A DNA stretch of 64,000 nt, taken from Odontesthes bonariensis. Its lineage: Eukaryota; Chordata; Actinopteri; Atheriniformes; Atherinopsidae. Under the pieces are notes generated by a model. That model saw only the letters and a list, made by a program, of their open reading frames with translations. It was not told the origin of the DNA and did no database searches. Numbering within the stretch: the first letter of the stretch is position 1; every line of letters begins with the position of its first letter. Below are positions 1 to 10,155 of this stretch, piece after piece. A program made the position numbers and the translations under genes. The stretch lies in the NCBI RefSeq assembly GCF_027942865.1, contig NC_134515.1, positions 29,316,449 to 29,380,448 on the forward strand. Direction: 5' to 3'.

Positions 1-239
1 CACACCTATTTTCAGCTGCATTTGAATAAAGCTCCAAATCTGAAGCTTGAGTTTCAAAACATAATCATATTTTAACTACTGATTTTATCTGATTTTATCT
101 ATTGTTCTTATTTCTTTCTTTTTTGTTTAAAATTTAAACCATGCTTTTTATTTCTACTGTTTTAATGTATCTGTAAAGCACTTTGAATCGTCCTGTAGTT
201 GAATTGTGCTATACAAATAAACTTGCCTTGCCTTGCCTT
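1..239 (+). mobile_element. 3' end of an L2-like LINE, 5'-truncated
   Basis: The stretch around 170-239 reads as a LINE 3' untranslated end: a GTAAAGCACTTTGAATCG-type motif, an AATTGTGCTATACAAATAAA-type motif and then a short TTGCC tandem tail. The same tail architecture closes the larger plus-strand LINE at about 9035-9105, which carries recognisable reverse transcriptase, so the assignment follows from that comparison. No coding sequence of this copy lies in the window. Its upstream part is either truncated or before base 1. Confidence 0.7.
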
Positions 240-619
240 ATGCAGCAACTGAATGGCATGATATACTGTATAAGAACAGCTGAATGATGAAATCCAAGGC
301 GACTGCTCTCGAGTGAATGTTACCGTACTCACAAAATACATCCTATATTAAGACTGCTTAAATTAATTTTTTATAGGCTGTATCGCTGATATTTTGGTTA
401 TTCATACAATATACAATTATACAATGTAATGCGATTTGCTTCCCAAAAAACTGAGCAACCTATGATGATAACAGTTAAACTACTCATATGGTTATATGGT
501 CACAGGCTGAATGGGTACTGATGACATGCAGATGAAGAGTCAGTCGTATCAGATGTTCAAACGAACTGAAAATTCAATCTATAGACAGCACAAGAAAGGA
601 ATTATGTTAAGCTAATACT
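240..619. other. no recognisable feature
   Basis: AT-rich sequence between two repeats. I see no open frame with family resemblance, no RNA gene and no clear repeat boundary. Confidence 0.5.
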
Positions 620-1119
620 ACAAAATACTTTACAGAACAATGCAGCCTACGGGCATTATCCAAGATGACAGTGCCAGAATTCAGGCTCAAATTGTGAAAG
701 AGTGGTTGAGGGAGCACGAGACATTTACCACATGGATTGGCCACCACAGAGTCCAGACCTTAACCCCATTGAGAATCTTTGGGATGTGCTGGAGAAGACT
801 GCGCAGCGGTCCAACTCTCCCATCATCACTACAAGATCTTGGTGAAAAATTAATGAAACTGCACGGAAATAAATGTTGTGACATTGCAGGAGCTTTTCTG
901 TAGGACGAGCAGTGCATATTGGAGCTCTTTGGATACAATCCAGATGTCCAAAGTGTCCATTGACGCACCTGGTGGAGAAACTAACTAGGTGTTTGAAAAA
1001 AGATCTTCCAGTGTCAACATGTTTCGAAGTCTTTAAGTTGCCATAAAGACATCCACATCTCCAGGGATGCAAAAAGCACACACATTTATTCAAATGAAGT
1101 TATATGTACCAGTACTTAA
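620..1119 (+). pseudogene. Tc1-like transposase relic, copy 1 (left part)
   Basis: A frame beginning at 640 encodes the [20 protein letters not shown] block, the region around the second catalytic Asp of Tc1-like transposases. After a frame slip come [19 protein letters not shown] codons (about 737-775), the region of the third acidic residue. The frame is broken, so no active enzyme is encoded. From about 895 onward it is nearly identical to 9215-9433, so the two are copies of one family. It ends at a TTAA (1116-1119), where a second element has inserted, and the host sequence resumes at 1832. Confidence 0.8.
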
Positions 1120-1831
1120 AGCAGGGCTCAGTAATATGGGGTTTGTTTACCATGCAATACACACCCCAAAGCTGTAGGGGGAGCTCCGTAGAAAATAGGC
1201 GACAGTCTAGCCAGACTGTCGTAAACCCATTTTTCAAGACACTGGCAGAGAGTTGGAGAAGTAGAGATGCTTAACTCGAATCTTTTGGGCAATCCGGGCT
1301 GATTGGATCATTTCGAGGAGAGGATTCGAGTTATACTGACCACTTGAATCACTTATTTAAAAAAAAAAAAAAAAAAAAAAAAACCCTTTCTGCCGTTTAG
1401 TGGCTATGCGCCTCGCCTTTTTTTTGTCCCATTTATCAATTAATTTTGATAAATCAAAGAGCAGCCTACGGCTACAAGTTCATTCATTTATTTTTGTCAA
1501 GTAATAATTCAATGCCATTTTATCTGAAAGCCAGACACAACAGCTAGTGTGTGCATTTACACAGCGACAAATGTGGTAGCATTAGGTGAGGCAATGCTGA
1601 GTTTAGACCTACAAGGAAACAACATGGAATGATCTTGCCCTCTCGCGTGTCGCGAGACTTCCAGAGCTAAACAAAGCACGCGGCGCCACAGGCAAAGTTG
1701 CAAGCGCTGTTTCGGGCTAGGGCCACCAGATGGAGATGGAAATGTCACCGTTTTCATCTGAACGGGTCAGCCAAGCAAACTGATGATTGCCAAGCAATTT
1801 TATGACCATGAAAAAGTTGCATAGCATGTCT
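1120..1831. mobile_element. TTAA-flanked non-autonomous DNA element A
   Basis: This 712-bp block is bounded by TTAA on both sides (1116-1119 and 1832-1835). The flanking sequence rejoins in register with the second host copy at 9421-9433/10088-10100. Ends are AG...CT; long terminal inverted repeats are not obvious. Inside are a strong short hairpin at about 1199-1221 (CGACAGTCT stem), a 22-bp poly-A run (about 1362-1383) and no transposase. TTAA duplication is the hallmark of piggyBac-type transposition, so a piggyBac-derived MITE is the likely class. That last step is inference. Confidence 0.65.
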
Positions 1832-1900
1832 TTAAGTAAGAGTACCATCACAACAGTGTTAAAATATCCCATCCATACAAATAAATGGTAATTTTACAAA
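1832..1900 (+). mobile_element. Tc1-like relic, copy 1 (right part)
   Basis: Continuation of the host repeat after element A. It matches 10088-10155 base for base apart from a few substitutions, which defines the target site of the inserted element. The repeat appears to end near 1900, where the two copies diverge. Confidence 0.6.
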
Positions 1901-2328
1901 ACAATGCAGCCTTATGAAAAGTTATTGGAAAACAATCATCAAACATATTTTGGACATACCAGTTGAGAGCAAAGCAGAAAGTCAACTGACCCAAAACCAT
2001 TGTCCACACTGCAAAGGTGGTTAAGACAAAAAGTTTGAACATTACCAACATTCAGCATATGATTTACATTAATCATTGTGGGGGGGTTCCCTAAATATCA
2101 ACTGGTTCTTATTTCCCCGATACAGTTAAAAAGCTTTTTTATTCAAAGTCATTTTTCCAAATGCAGAACCACAGACTAAAAGGAAAAAAGGAGGGAAAAA
2201 CCTGAACTCTTGAGGACCATTTTGCTGACATGGTTTGGGCCCTGCTGTCCACTCAGAGGGATGGATCACATGGGGTTACTGAATGGTTCGATGAGGATGA
2301 ATGTGATGCGAATCATATGATCTCGCCT
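1901..2328. other. no recognisable feature
   Basis: AT-rich sequence with small open frames on the minus strand that resemble nothing I know. A short segment at about 1898-1912 repeats words seen at 635-650 (CAATGCAGCC), probably further debris of the same transposon family. Confidence 0.4.
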
Positions 2329-2374
2329 TAACACAGTTAACAGACCCAACCTAACACAGTTAACAGACCCAACC
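2329..2374. repeat. 23-bp unit in two tandem copies
   Basis: A 23-base unit containing CACAGTTAACAGACCCAACC is repeated exactly and without spacer (2329-2351 and 2352-2374). Confidence 0.85.
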
Positions 2375-2399
2375 AAACACATACAGGAGATTTGGATTG

Positions 2400-2712
2400 A
2401 ATATGTCAGCGCTCTGCACGGTGGTGTGGCGGTTAGCACCGTCACCTCACAGCAAGAAGGTTCTTGGTTCAACTCCTGGCTGGAGCCTTTCTGTGTGGAG
2501 CTTGCATGGTCTCCACGTGTATGTGTGGGTTCTCTCCGGGTACTTCGGCTTCCTCCCACTGTCCAAAAACATGCATATTAGGTTAATTGGTGTCTCTTAA
2601 ATTGTCCTTAGGAGTGAATGTGAGCGTGCATTGACTGCTGGGATAGGCTCCAGCCCCCCTGTGACCCAACTGATGGATTCAGCAGGTATAGAAAATGGAT
2701 GGATGGTGTTAG
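2400..2712 (+). mobile_element. tRNA-like SINE-type dispersed repeat
   Basis: About 300 bp starting with a tRNA-like head: GGTTAGCACCGTC resembles an A box and GGTTCAACTCC resembles a B box. A conserved body carries the TCCTCCCACTGTCCAAAAAC word, and the end is in GGATGGATGG units. A second copy in reverse orientation lies at 20485-20760. The layout fits a Pol III-derived SINE of fishes; the exact family name is not certain. Confidence 0.65.
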
Positions 2713-3855
2713 TGCTCTCATCCAGCATCATGAAATCACTAAATGAGGGAAAATGTTTTGGAAGAATGGTGTCCCGTCCATCTGGATGACTTCCAGAAAG
2801 TCATAAAAATGCACAGATTGTTTGAAGGTGGCTAAATGCCTTACTTAAGACACAACATTTTAGTTTTTACTTTGTCAAAACAAATAAAAAAAAATAAAAG
2901 GATTTAGATCTTTTATTACCAGAGAAAACACAAAAACTATGATAAAACATGAGTTTCCTTCTTTCGAAATACAGAAATAAGAGTTCCAAGAAATATGTGG
3001 GCTATTGTGCATGCTGCCCTTAGATACCACAGTGTGGAATTTGTTGCAAAAAGCAGAATGGCCAGATCATGAGGTGAACACATTTGGAGAAGCTGCTTTC
3101 TGTATCCATGACGTAAACATGACTAGGCCTCCTAGCGGCCCTTCCTCTTTTCTTTTTTTTTTTTACAGACACATGACAGTTTTTTATATCGCTCCTTCAT
3201 TCCTCTTCGGGGCTTGAATCGCCACTGTCCTTATCGGGTTTCATTTTCCACTCTCGGATGTAAAGATGATCAGACACCACATATCAAAGATGTCTCGTAT
3301 CTTATAAACAGAAATTTGATAAATAAATAAAATTATAAATTATTACCTTCTCCTCCTTCCCACATCTTTAAAGTCTGTAATTTACTGTTTGTCTGTGGCA
3401 TGATTATGTTTTTGTAATTATAGTATACAACTGAGTCACTTATGTGTGACAACTTCCATGAGCATGAACTGTGAGACAATTTATTATGAGACCTTTCAGT
3501 GAAGGAACAAGTGACATCTTATCTGGTGTGTCTGCGGTCATCTAAGAATTCTCAAATTTCACTTACATTTGCAGCACAGTCACACACATGCTCTATTTGG
3601 TGGCACAACGTGGGAATGTGCCTATTCTGGGAGGAAAATCCCTCCCAGAATAGTTGTAACAAATCTAGTAGGGTCTGATACGCTGCTCGCCACCTGGATT
3701 TAACTAAGCAAATAGGTAAGAGCCTCCCATTGGATAGTTACTGCATGGATGATTATGTTTCAGCTGGGAACAAGTTATCTGAGTTATCTGAACTGATGCA
3801 GTGAGTAGCTTCTCATGACTTAAACAGCCATGTCGGAAGACACATCCTGTGGGCG
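2713..3855. other. no gene seen; one short hairpin
   Basis: AT-rich DNA with no frame resembling a known protein. The only structure noted is an 11-bp perfect inverted repeat around 3623-3650 (ATTCTGGGAGG and its complement, six-base loop). Confidence 0.5.
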
Positions 3856-4247
3856 GGGAAAAGATGCTAACCTTTTCAGAAGGATCAAATTATTGGCATG
3901 CATCAAGCAAAGAAAACATATAAGGAGATGAAACTACTAAAATTGGGTTAAGAACTGTCCAACTCATTATTAAAAACTGAAAGGATGATATGGGGTTGCT
4001 GCAGTTGGTCAGACCAAGGTTCAGCAATATTATAAGCCCAAAAAATGAGGTCAGCTGACTACCTAAATATACTGAATGACCAGGTTATTCCAACGGTGGA
4101 TTTTTTTCCCCTCACTGATGGTACGGGCATTCTCCAAGATGACAGTGCCCGAATTCAGGCTCAAATTGTGAAAGGGTGGTTGAGGGAGCATGAGACATCA
4201 TTTACCACATGGATTGGCCACCACAGAGTCCAGACCTTAACCCCATG
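3856..4247 (+). pseudogene. Tc1-like transposase relic, copy 2 (5' part)
   Basis: Two parts of a Tc1-like transposase are fused by an internal deletion near 3977. The first is an N-terminal part (about 3870-3976, codons around AAATTATTGGCATGCATC). The second is a later part, where the frame from 4045 gives [16 protein letters not shown] and [20 protein letters not shown], the catalytic-domain region. The sequence stops at the LINE inserted after 4247, in the middle of the block coding DLNP, and resumes at 9106 with ATTGAGAATCTTTGGGG. It is a dead relic and host to the nested insertions that follow. Confidence 0.8.
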
Positions 4248-5011
4248 AGCACATCTAGAGTGTGCTCATTTCAAGGGGTGTTGTTATTTCAAACGTGGAT
4301 GTCGTCGATGTTGCTTTATCTGATCATTTCTGTGTTTTCTTAGACCTGTCTGTTACACCCAAACCAGCAGCTGGGTCTGCAGTTGTTCGGGGAAGACTCA
4401 TAAATGACAGAACAGGGACACAGTTTATGGAAATGATAAGGTTTGAGAACACCCCGTGTTCTAATGTTGATGATCTGTTGAACTCTTACACATCAAGTCT
4501 CTTAAATGTTTTGGGTAACATTGCTCCTGTCAAGGTTAGAATGGTTAAAAGTAGGCAAAGGGCGCCATGGAGGAAAGAAGAGTCGGTCAGGGCACAGAAA
4601 AGGGAGTGCCGGAGAGCCAAACGGAAATGGCGCAAGTCAAAGCTCCAGGTTCATTATGAGACTTACAAAGAAAAGCTATATGTGTTCAACCAGACTTTGC
4701 GTAGAACAAGGGAGAGTTATTTTTCTGAAATCATCAAAAACAGCAGTAACAACTCTCGTGTCCTGTTTGCTACAGTAAACAGATTAACAAACCCTCCAGT
4801 TTCACTGCCTTTAGAACTTATTTCTACATCCAAGTGTAATGAGTTTGCAATATTCTTTAATGACAAAGTTCAAAGCATTAAAAATGCAATAATTTCCACA
4901 ACACAAATAACTACTCTGCAACCACCTAGAGCTGACACATTTCACACCTGTTACTGACAAAACAGTTGAAGAGACCATCTGCAGTCTGAGTTCATCAACG
5001 TGCTGCCTCGA
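4248..5011 (+). pseudogene. L2-like LINE (outer), endonuclease end and linker
   Basis: A frame at 4262-4957 encodes the end of an APE-type endonuclease (VVDVALSDHFCVFLDLS, with the conserved SDH motif) followed by the basic linker upstream of reverse transcriptase. The element is 5'-truncated inside the endonuclease and inserted in a Tc1-like relic. After codons for a CCLD motif it is cut at about 5011 by a second LINE in the opposite orientation. It continues in the same sense at 7470, where the sequence reads on through ELSTRFLKSVLSSLLPQL. Confidence 0.85.
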
Positions 5012-5371
5012 TTCAATTCAATTCATTTTTATTTATATAGCGCCAAATACAACAAATGTCATCTCAAGGCACTTAGATAAAAAAGTACAATTCGAGCCAA
5101 TTGGAATTCAATTAATTGTAATCATAATTATTCATAAAATAATCCAATTCGTTCATATAGAGCCAATTCAAAAACAATTTCCTAGCTAAGGAAACCAACA
5201 GATTGCACTGAAAACTTTTTCTTTTTCGGTCCAATCTCCCGGCCTGAGCGTGCCTGAGGCGACTGTGGAGAGAAACAACTCCCTTTCAACAGGAAGAAAC
5301 CTCTGGCAGAACCAGACTCAGGAAGGGTGACCATCCGCCTCCACCAGCTGGGGTTTGAGAAGACAGAAAGG

Positions 5372-5434
5372 GGGGGCGGCGGGGGCGGCGGGGGCGGCGG
5401 GGGCGGCGGGGGCGGCGGGGGCGGCGGGGGCGGC
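5372..5434. repeat. 9-bp GGGGGCGGC minisatellite, seven units
   Basis: Seven exact head-to-tail copies of GGGGGCGGC lie in the 3' untranslated region of the minus-strand LINE, between its stop codon (5617) and its 3' end. On the plus strand each unit offers a run of five G, so the tract is a strong candidate for G-quadruplex formation. Proline- or alanine-rich frames across it are artefacts of the repeat. Confidence 0.95.
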
Positions 5435-5616
5435 GGCACTGTAACACCATTCAAAGGATATCTGTTGGAACAGGGAAACACGAGTTAATGACCACAATAA
5501 TGTCACATATACATAAAGAGAGTAAAGTGAGGAAAGGTGTGACAGATGAGGTCCCCCAGCAGTCAAGGCCTATAGCAGCTTAACTATGGGATGTTTCAGG
5601 ATCACCTGAGCCATCC

Positions 5617-6747
5617 CTAACTATAAGCTTTATAAAAAAGGAAAGTTTTAAGCCTGGTCTTAAAAGTGGAAAGGGTGTCTGCTTCCCGGACATTTACTGG
5701 CAGCTTATTCCACAAGAGAGGGGCCTGATAACTGAAGGCTCTGCCTCCCATTCTACTTTTAGAAACTCTGGGAACCTCAAGTAAACCTGCAGTTTGGGAA
5801 CAAAGTGCTCTGTTAGGAAAATATCTTACAATGAGATCTTTAAGATATGATGGAGCTCGGTCATTAAGAGCTTTATATGTGAGGAGAAGAATCTTAAACT
5901 CTATTCTGAATTTAACAGGGAGCCAATGAAGAGAAGCTAAAACTGGAGAAATATGATCTCTCCTGCTAGTTCTCATCAGAACTCTGGCTGCAGCATTTTG
6001 GATCAACTGAAGGCTTTTCAGAGAATATGTGGGACAGCCCAATAATAAAGAATTACAGTCCAATCTTGAAGTAACAAATGCATGAATTAGTTTTTCTGCA
6101 TCACTCTGAGACAAGATGTTCCTGATTTTAACAATATTACGAAGGTGAAAGAAGGCAGTCCTAGAAACCTGTTTTATATGCGAGTCAAATGATAAGTTCT
6201 GGTCAAAAATAACTCCAAGGTTCCTCACTGTAGAACTAGAAGCCAAGGAAATACCATCTAGAGTAATTATATAGCTAGACAATTTCTCCCTGAAGCGCTC
6301 AGGTCCAAAGCTAACGACTTCAGTTTTGTCTGAATTTAGAAGAAGACTGTTCTGAGTCATCCAGGTCTTTATGTCTTTAAGACATGCTTGTAGTCTGACC
6401 AACCTATTGGGTTCATCTGGTTTTATAGATAAGTACAACTGGGTATCATCAGCATTGCAATGGAAATTTATGCCATGCTGTCTAATAATGTTACCTAATG
6501 GAAGCATGTATAAAGTTAAAAGAATCGGTCCAAGCACAGAACCCTGAGGAACTCCATGACTTACTCTGGTGTGTGAGGAAGATTCTTCATTTACAAGAAC
6601 AAACTGAAATCTATCAGATAAATATGACTTAAACCAGCCTAATGCAGTTCCTTTAATCCCAATAACATGTTCAAGTCTCTGTAATAAGATACTGTGATTG
6701 ACCGTATCAAATGCAGCACTGAAATCCAACAGGACAAGCACAGACAC
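5617..6747 (-). pseudogene. LINE reverse transcriptase fragment with altered active-site motif
   Basis: A 376-codon open frame covers most of the reverse transcriptase and the C-terminal domain of an L2-like LINE: LLDFSAAFDTVNHSILLQRL (palm, first catalytic Asp), GVPQGSVLGPILLTLYMLPL (motif B region), then ADDTQLYLS (motif C), and LHWLPVKFRIEFKILLLTYK in the C-terminal part. Motif C reads NADD instead of YADD (Asn codon at 6454-6456). The N-terminal RT motifs are in another frame or deleted. Reverse transcriptase is normally needed for target-primed integration; this copy is unlikely to be active. Confidence 0.85.
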
Positions 6748-7469
6748 AAGTCTGCTATCAGAGGCTAAGAGGAGATCATTGGTAACAGATTATTTCTGTG
6801 TAAATGATCACAAAGCTGAGCTGCAACTATTTTTTCAAGAACTTTAGATATAAAAGGGAGATTGGATATAGGTCTATAATGAGCTAACACTTCTGAGTCA
6901 AGAGTAGGTTTTTTAAGTAAAGGTTTAGTTACGGCAACCTTAGAAGGCTGATGTACATATCCTGTCAACAAAGACAGATTGATCAAATCCAATATGGAAG
7001 TGTCAATTTAGGGGAAAACTTCCTTGAACAGTCTGGTTGGGATTGGGTCTAAAACACAAGTTGATGGTTTAGAAGACACTATTGCTGTTGTTAGTTCAGA
7101 GATATCAACTGGGCAGAAGCAGTCTAAATATAAATCAGGTTCTAAAGACAACTCCAAAGCTGCTGTACTTGATGATACATCACTGATAATAGTGGGAAGG
7201 ACTCCATCAATCTTCTCTCTAATAGAAACAATTTTATTGATGAAGAAGCTCATGAAATCATCACTGCTGAGAGTTAAAGGAATACCTGGCTCAACAGAGC
7301 TCGGACTCTTTGTCAGCCTGGCTACAGTGCTGAAAAGAAACCTGGGATTGTTCTTATTCTCTTCTATCAATGATGAATAATAAGCAGTTCTAGCTTTACG
7401 AAGGGCTTTCTTATACATTATCAAACTATCTTTCCAGACTAATTGAGACTTTTCTAAATTAGAGGAACG

Positions 7470-9105
7470 CCACTGATGAGTTGTCCACTAGATTCCTAAA
7501 GTCTGTGCTGAGCAGTTTGTTACCACAACTCGCTCATCTAGTCAACATCTCACTCCAGACTGGAACATTTCCAAAGGCCTTAAAAACCGCTGTCATTAAG
7601 CCTCTTCTAAAGAAGAGCAATCTTGATGCCACAGTACTGAACAACTACCGGCCCATATCAAACCTGCCATTCTTAGGCAAAGTTCTAGAAAAAGTTGTAT
7701 ACCAACAGCTTAGTGACTTTCTCCTGTCTAACAATGCTTTTGATACTTTCCAATCAGGCTTTAAGGCCCCACCACAGCACTGAGACAGCTCTGATCAAGG
7801 TGACAAATGACAACCGCCTGAACACAGATGCAAGTAAAGTCACAGTCTTAGTTCTGCTGGACTTGAGTGCTGCCTTTGACACAGTTGACCATGCGATCTT
7901 ATTACAGAGGTTAGAAGACTGGGTGGGAATCTCTGGTTGTGCTTTAAACTGGTTCAAGTCCTATCTGGAGGACAGGAAATATTTTGTTGAAATTGGAAAC
8001 TGTGTCTCAGACCAAATGGCTATGACCTGTGGGGTTCCCCAGGGGTCAATCCTGGGACCCGTATTGTTCAATCTGTACATGCTTCCACTAGGCCAGCTAA
8101 TACGCAGCTATAATGTATCCTACCACAATTATGCAGATGACACTCAGATCTACGTGTCACTGACGGGAGGAGAACACGGGCCTGTAGATACATTGTGTCG
8201 CTGCATCGAACAGATCAGTGTGGGGATGCAAAACAATTTTCTCCAGCTAAACTCAGACAAAACTGAAATCATTGTCTGTGGCCCACAGAAACAAAGAGAA
8301 AGTGTTATCAGTCACCTTGAGACTCTCTCTAAAACCTAATTATCAAGTTAGAAATCTCGGGGTAATATTGGACTCAGACCTGAATTTTAACAGCCACATT
8401 AAATCAAATAACATCAGCAGCTTTTTACCATCTAAAAGACATTGCCAGAATCAAAGAAATAATGTCTAAACCAGACTTAGAGAGACTGATCCATGCGTTT
8501 GTCTCCAGCAGGTTAGACTACTGTAACGGCCTGCTCACTGGGCTCTCTAAACGGGCTGTAAGAAATACGACCATATTAGTCCAGTGCTCAGGTTTCTGCA
8601 CTGGCTTCCTGTCGCTCAGAGAATAGACTTTAAAACAGCTCTGCTTGTGTACAAGTCTCTTCATGGTCAAGCGCCAAAGTACATCTCTGACATGTTAGAG
8701 CCATGTGAACCAACTCGGGCTCTGAGAACCTCAGGGAGGGGTCTCCTACTGGTGCCCAGAGTCAGGACTAAACAAGGTGAGGCTGCGTTTCAGTTTTATG
8801 CTCCTAAAATCTGGAACAGTCTTCCAGAAGATGTGAGACAGGCCTCAACTCTGACAATGTTTAAATCCAGGCTGAAAACAGTTCTATTGAGCTGTGCATA
8901 TGACACCTGAAAGTATTTTATCTGCACTCTTCACTTTTAAATTAATTAATTAATGATTATTTTGAATGTTTTTTTTTATTTATTTATTTATTTACTTTTA
9001 ATGATTTCATTGCCTTCTTGTGATTTTATGTAGTTGTAAAGCACTTTGAATTACGTTGTGTACGAATTGTGCTCTATAAATAAAATTGCCTTGCCTTGCC
9101 TTGCC
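7470..9105 (+). pseudogene. L2-like LINE (outer), reverse transcriptase and 3' end
   Basis: Continuation of the plus-strand LINE that started at 4248. It reads NYRPISNLPFLGKVLEKVVY, then after a frameshift near 7770 HSTETALIKVTND, LLDLSAAFDTVDHAILLQRL and GVPQGSILGPVLFNLYMLPL. Motif C is intact YADD (NYADDTQIYVS, about 8128-8160). Further frameshifts near 8335 and 8470 split the C-terminal domain (last piece 8584-8910, LHWLPVAQRIDFKTALLVYK). The 3' untranslated end holds an ATTTATTTATTTATT run and closes with AAATAAAATTGCC and TTGCC repeats at 9105. Dead by frameshifts although the catalytic motif survives. Confidence 0.88.
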
Positions 9106-9433
9106 ATTGAGAATCTTTGGGGTGTGCTGGAGACACATAACTACAAGATCTTGGTGAAAAATTAATGAAACTCTGCACGGAAATAAATGTTGTGACATTG
9201 CAGAAGCTTTTCTGTGGGACGAGCAGTGCATAATGGAGCTCTTTGGATACAATCCAGATGTCCAAAGGGTCCATTGACGCACCTGGTGGAGAAACTTACT
9301 AGGTGTTTGAAAAAAGATCTTCCAGTGTCAACATGTTTCGAAGTCCTTAAGTTGCCATAAAGACATCCACATCTCCAGGGATGCCAAAAGCACACACATT
9401 TATTCAAATTAAGTTATATGTACCAGTACTTAA
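9106..9433 (+). pseudogene. Tc1-like transposase relic, copy 2 (3' part)
   Basis: Resumes the Tc1-like host exactly where it broke off at 4247: codons for ENLWGVLE follow the LINE tail. The rest matches copy 1 (about 895-1119) almost base for base. It ends at a TTAA (9430-9433), the same position at which element A sits in copy 1. Confidence 0.8.
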
Positions 9434-10087
9434 AGGATAAGACCGTTTTTTTGACATTGGGCCCTTGATTTCACATTATAACATGATGTTCTACTCACCC
9501 CTGCTTGTTGTTGGTCATTTGGAGCTGTTCCGAAGATATTCGAGAGGCGTCTGGCTGCTCTCTTGAGATATTCGGCCATGAAACGGTTTCCTATGGGCAA
9601 GTTTATACAGGCACAAACTATGCTGTTTATAATTTATTAATTACTCTACACTAGCACTGATAACGTGGAGGTGCGTCGCTTACTTAAAAAAATCCGGGTT
9701 ACTGTAATTTTGAATTTTTGTCGTAAAGTGGGTGTTACTGACGTCCTCTTCGTGCTACTGCCACAGACAGCCCACAGACCTGCTGCCTATTTGTTCATTC
9801 GGCTAAAATTCAAAATTAGTAACCCGGATTTTTTTAAGTAAGCGACGCACCTCCACGTTATCAGTGCTAGTGTAGAGTAATTAATAAATTATAAACAGCA
9901 TAGTTTGTGCCTGTATAAGCTTGCCCATAGGAAACCGTTTCATGGCCGAATATCTCAAAAGAGCAGCCAGACGCCTCTCGAATATCTTCGGAACAGCTCC
10001 AAATGACCAACAACAAGCAGGGGTGAGTAGAACATCATGTTATAATGTGAAATCAAGGGCCCAATGTCAAAAAAACGGTCTTATCCT
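9434..10087. mobile_element. TTAA-flanked foldback element B (near-perfect palindrome)
   Basis: A 654-bp element with terminal inverted repeats beginning AGGATAAGACCG. The arms are about 285 bp (9434-9718 and 9805-10087) and differ by only two substitutions and one 2-bp indel that I can see, around an 86-bp centre. TTAA is duplicated at both sides (9430-9433, 10088-10091). There is no coding capacity. TTAA duplication with terminal inverted repeats points to mobilisation by a piggyBac-type transposase. Near-identity of the arms suggests recent insertion or arm-to-arm conversion. Confidence 0.9.
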
Positions 10088-10155
10088 TTAAGTAAGAGTA
10101 CCATCACAACAGCGTTAAAATAGCCCATCCATACAAATAAATGGTAATTTTATTT
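10088..10155 (+). mobile_element. Tc1-like relic, copy 2 (terminal part)
   Basis: Matches 1832-1900 and closes the second host copy after foldback element B. Confidence 0.6.

Larger units (their letters stand above)
5012..7469 (-). mobile_element. L2-like LINE (inner), minus strand, inserted in the outer LINE
   Basis: Read on the minus strand this is a 5'-truncated LINE. It has linker codons (7424-7011), a single in-frame stop at 7008-7010 and the pre-RT region (6992-6765: YRPISNLPFISKVLEKIVAA). A gap follows where the FQSGF...HSTETAL segment should be, then reverse transcriptase and the C-terminal domain (6747-5617). The 3' end at 5012-5060 carries the widespread fish word ATTTTTATTTATATAGCGCC. 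Because it interrupts the plus-strand LINE, it is the younger of the two. Confidence 0.88.

Noticed and set aside
5182..5566. Poly-proline and Ala/Pro-repeat proteins on the minus strand
   Set aside because: Created by the GGGGGCGGC minisatellite inside a LINE 3' untranslated region.
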